From positions 1 to 64,000 of the forward strand of contig NZ_OMKE01000036.1 in assembly GCF_900299535.1 (NCBI RefSeq): a stretch of DNA of 64,000 nt, written 5' to 3'. Position 1 is the stretch's first letter, and every line of letters starts with the position of its first letter. Made by a program: the position numbers and the translations under genes. Under the pieces are notes generated by a model. The model was not told where the DNA came from, did not search any database, and was given only the letters and a program-made list of their open reading frames with translations. Source of the DNA: Aquimarina aquimarini (GTDB lineage Bacteria; Bacteroidota; Bacteroidia; Flavobacteriales; Flavobacteriaceae). Below, one piece after another: positions 64,000-64,000 of this stretch.

Positions 64000-64000
64000 A

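Overview
The window looks like the chromosome of a marine flavobacterium (Bacteroidota, Flavobacteriaceae; an Aquimarina-like genome would fit, but this is an inference). The signs are very AT-rich DNA, almost no Shine-Dalgarno sites, promoter elements of the Bacteroidota type (TTTG about 20 bp before TAnnTTTG), lipoproteins with short SC-type lipoboxes, and a type VI secretion system of the Bacteroidota-specific subtype iii. No tRNA, rRNA, CRISPR array, insertion sequence or integrase was seen.

Layout. (1) 1-6.2 kb: a row of unrelated single genes on the minus strand (unknown protein, 16-repeat LRR lipoprotein-like secreted protein, YcxB-like membrane protein, SUKH/SMI1 immunity-type protein, serine hydrolase, small unknown protein). 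At least four are followed by copies of one diverged, foldable intergenic repeat, which gives the stretch the look of a gene-cassette array. (2) 6.4-22.4 kb: a minus-strand thiazoline-type NRPS locus. It holds two NRPS proteins whose adenylation pockets both read as cysteine, a thiazolinyl imine reductase fused to a methyltransferase, a saccharopine-dehydrogenase-like oxidoreductase, a VOC protein, a MATE exporter and a cystathionine gamma-synthase/lyase-type enzyme. It resembles pyochelin/yersiniabactin machinery but has no aryl starter module. The thioesterase has Cys in place of Ser, and the promoter is covered by a 19-bp perfect dyad. (3) 23.1-37.6 kb: an exopolysaccharide locus with export (Wza, Wzc), a priming sugar transferase, a deacetylase, glycosyltransferases, a FemAB-like transferase, ATP-grasp and asparagine-synthetase-like ligases, a polymerase candidate and a flippase. 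A decayed copy of the ATP-grasp gene is also present. (4) 37.9-39.6 kb: a fasciclin-domain lipoprotein convergent with a small outer-membrane barrel. (5) 40.0-64 kb: a T6SS-iii locus: tssH-tssB-tssC on plus; an effector/immunity island, vgrG, hcp, a decayed tssN copy, tssN, tssG and an NlpC/P60 lipoprotein on minus; tssE-tssF-PKD protein-tssK on plus.

How it works together. The T6SS island carries three candidate antibacterial effectors: a Tle1-like lipase, a DUF4280 PAAR-like protein with an unidentified C-terminal domain, and an M23 peptidase. They are interleaved with lipoproteins that fit as periplasmic immunity proteins. TssN, TssG, Hcp, VgrG, the sheath and the ClpV-type ATPase form the delivery machine; further subunits (TssO, TssQ, TssR) probably lie beyond the right end. 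The NRPS locus should join two cysteines, cyclise at least one to a thiazoline, reduce and methylate it, release it by an unusual Cys thioesterase and export it by MATE.

Several gene starts given here are moved inward from the longest open frame, because the longest frame begins with TTG or overlaps a promoter or a neighbouring gene.
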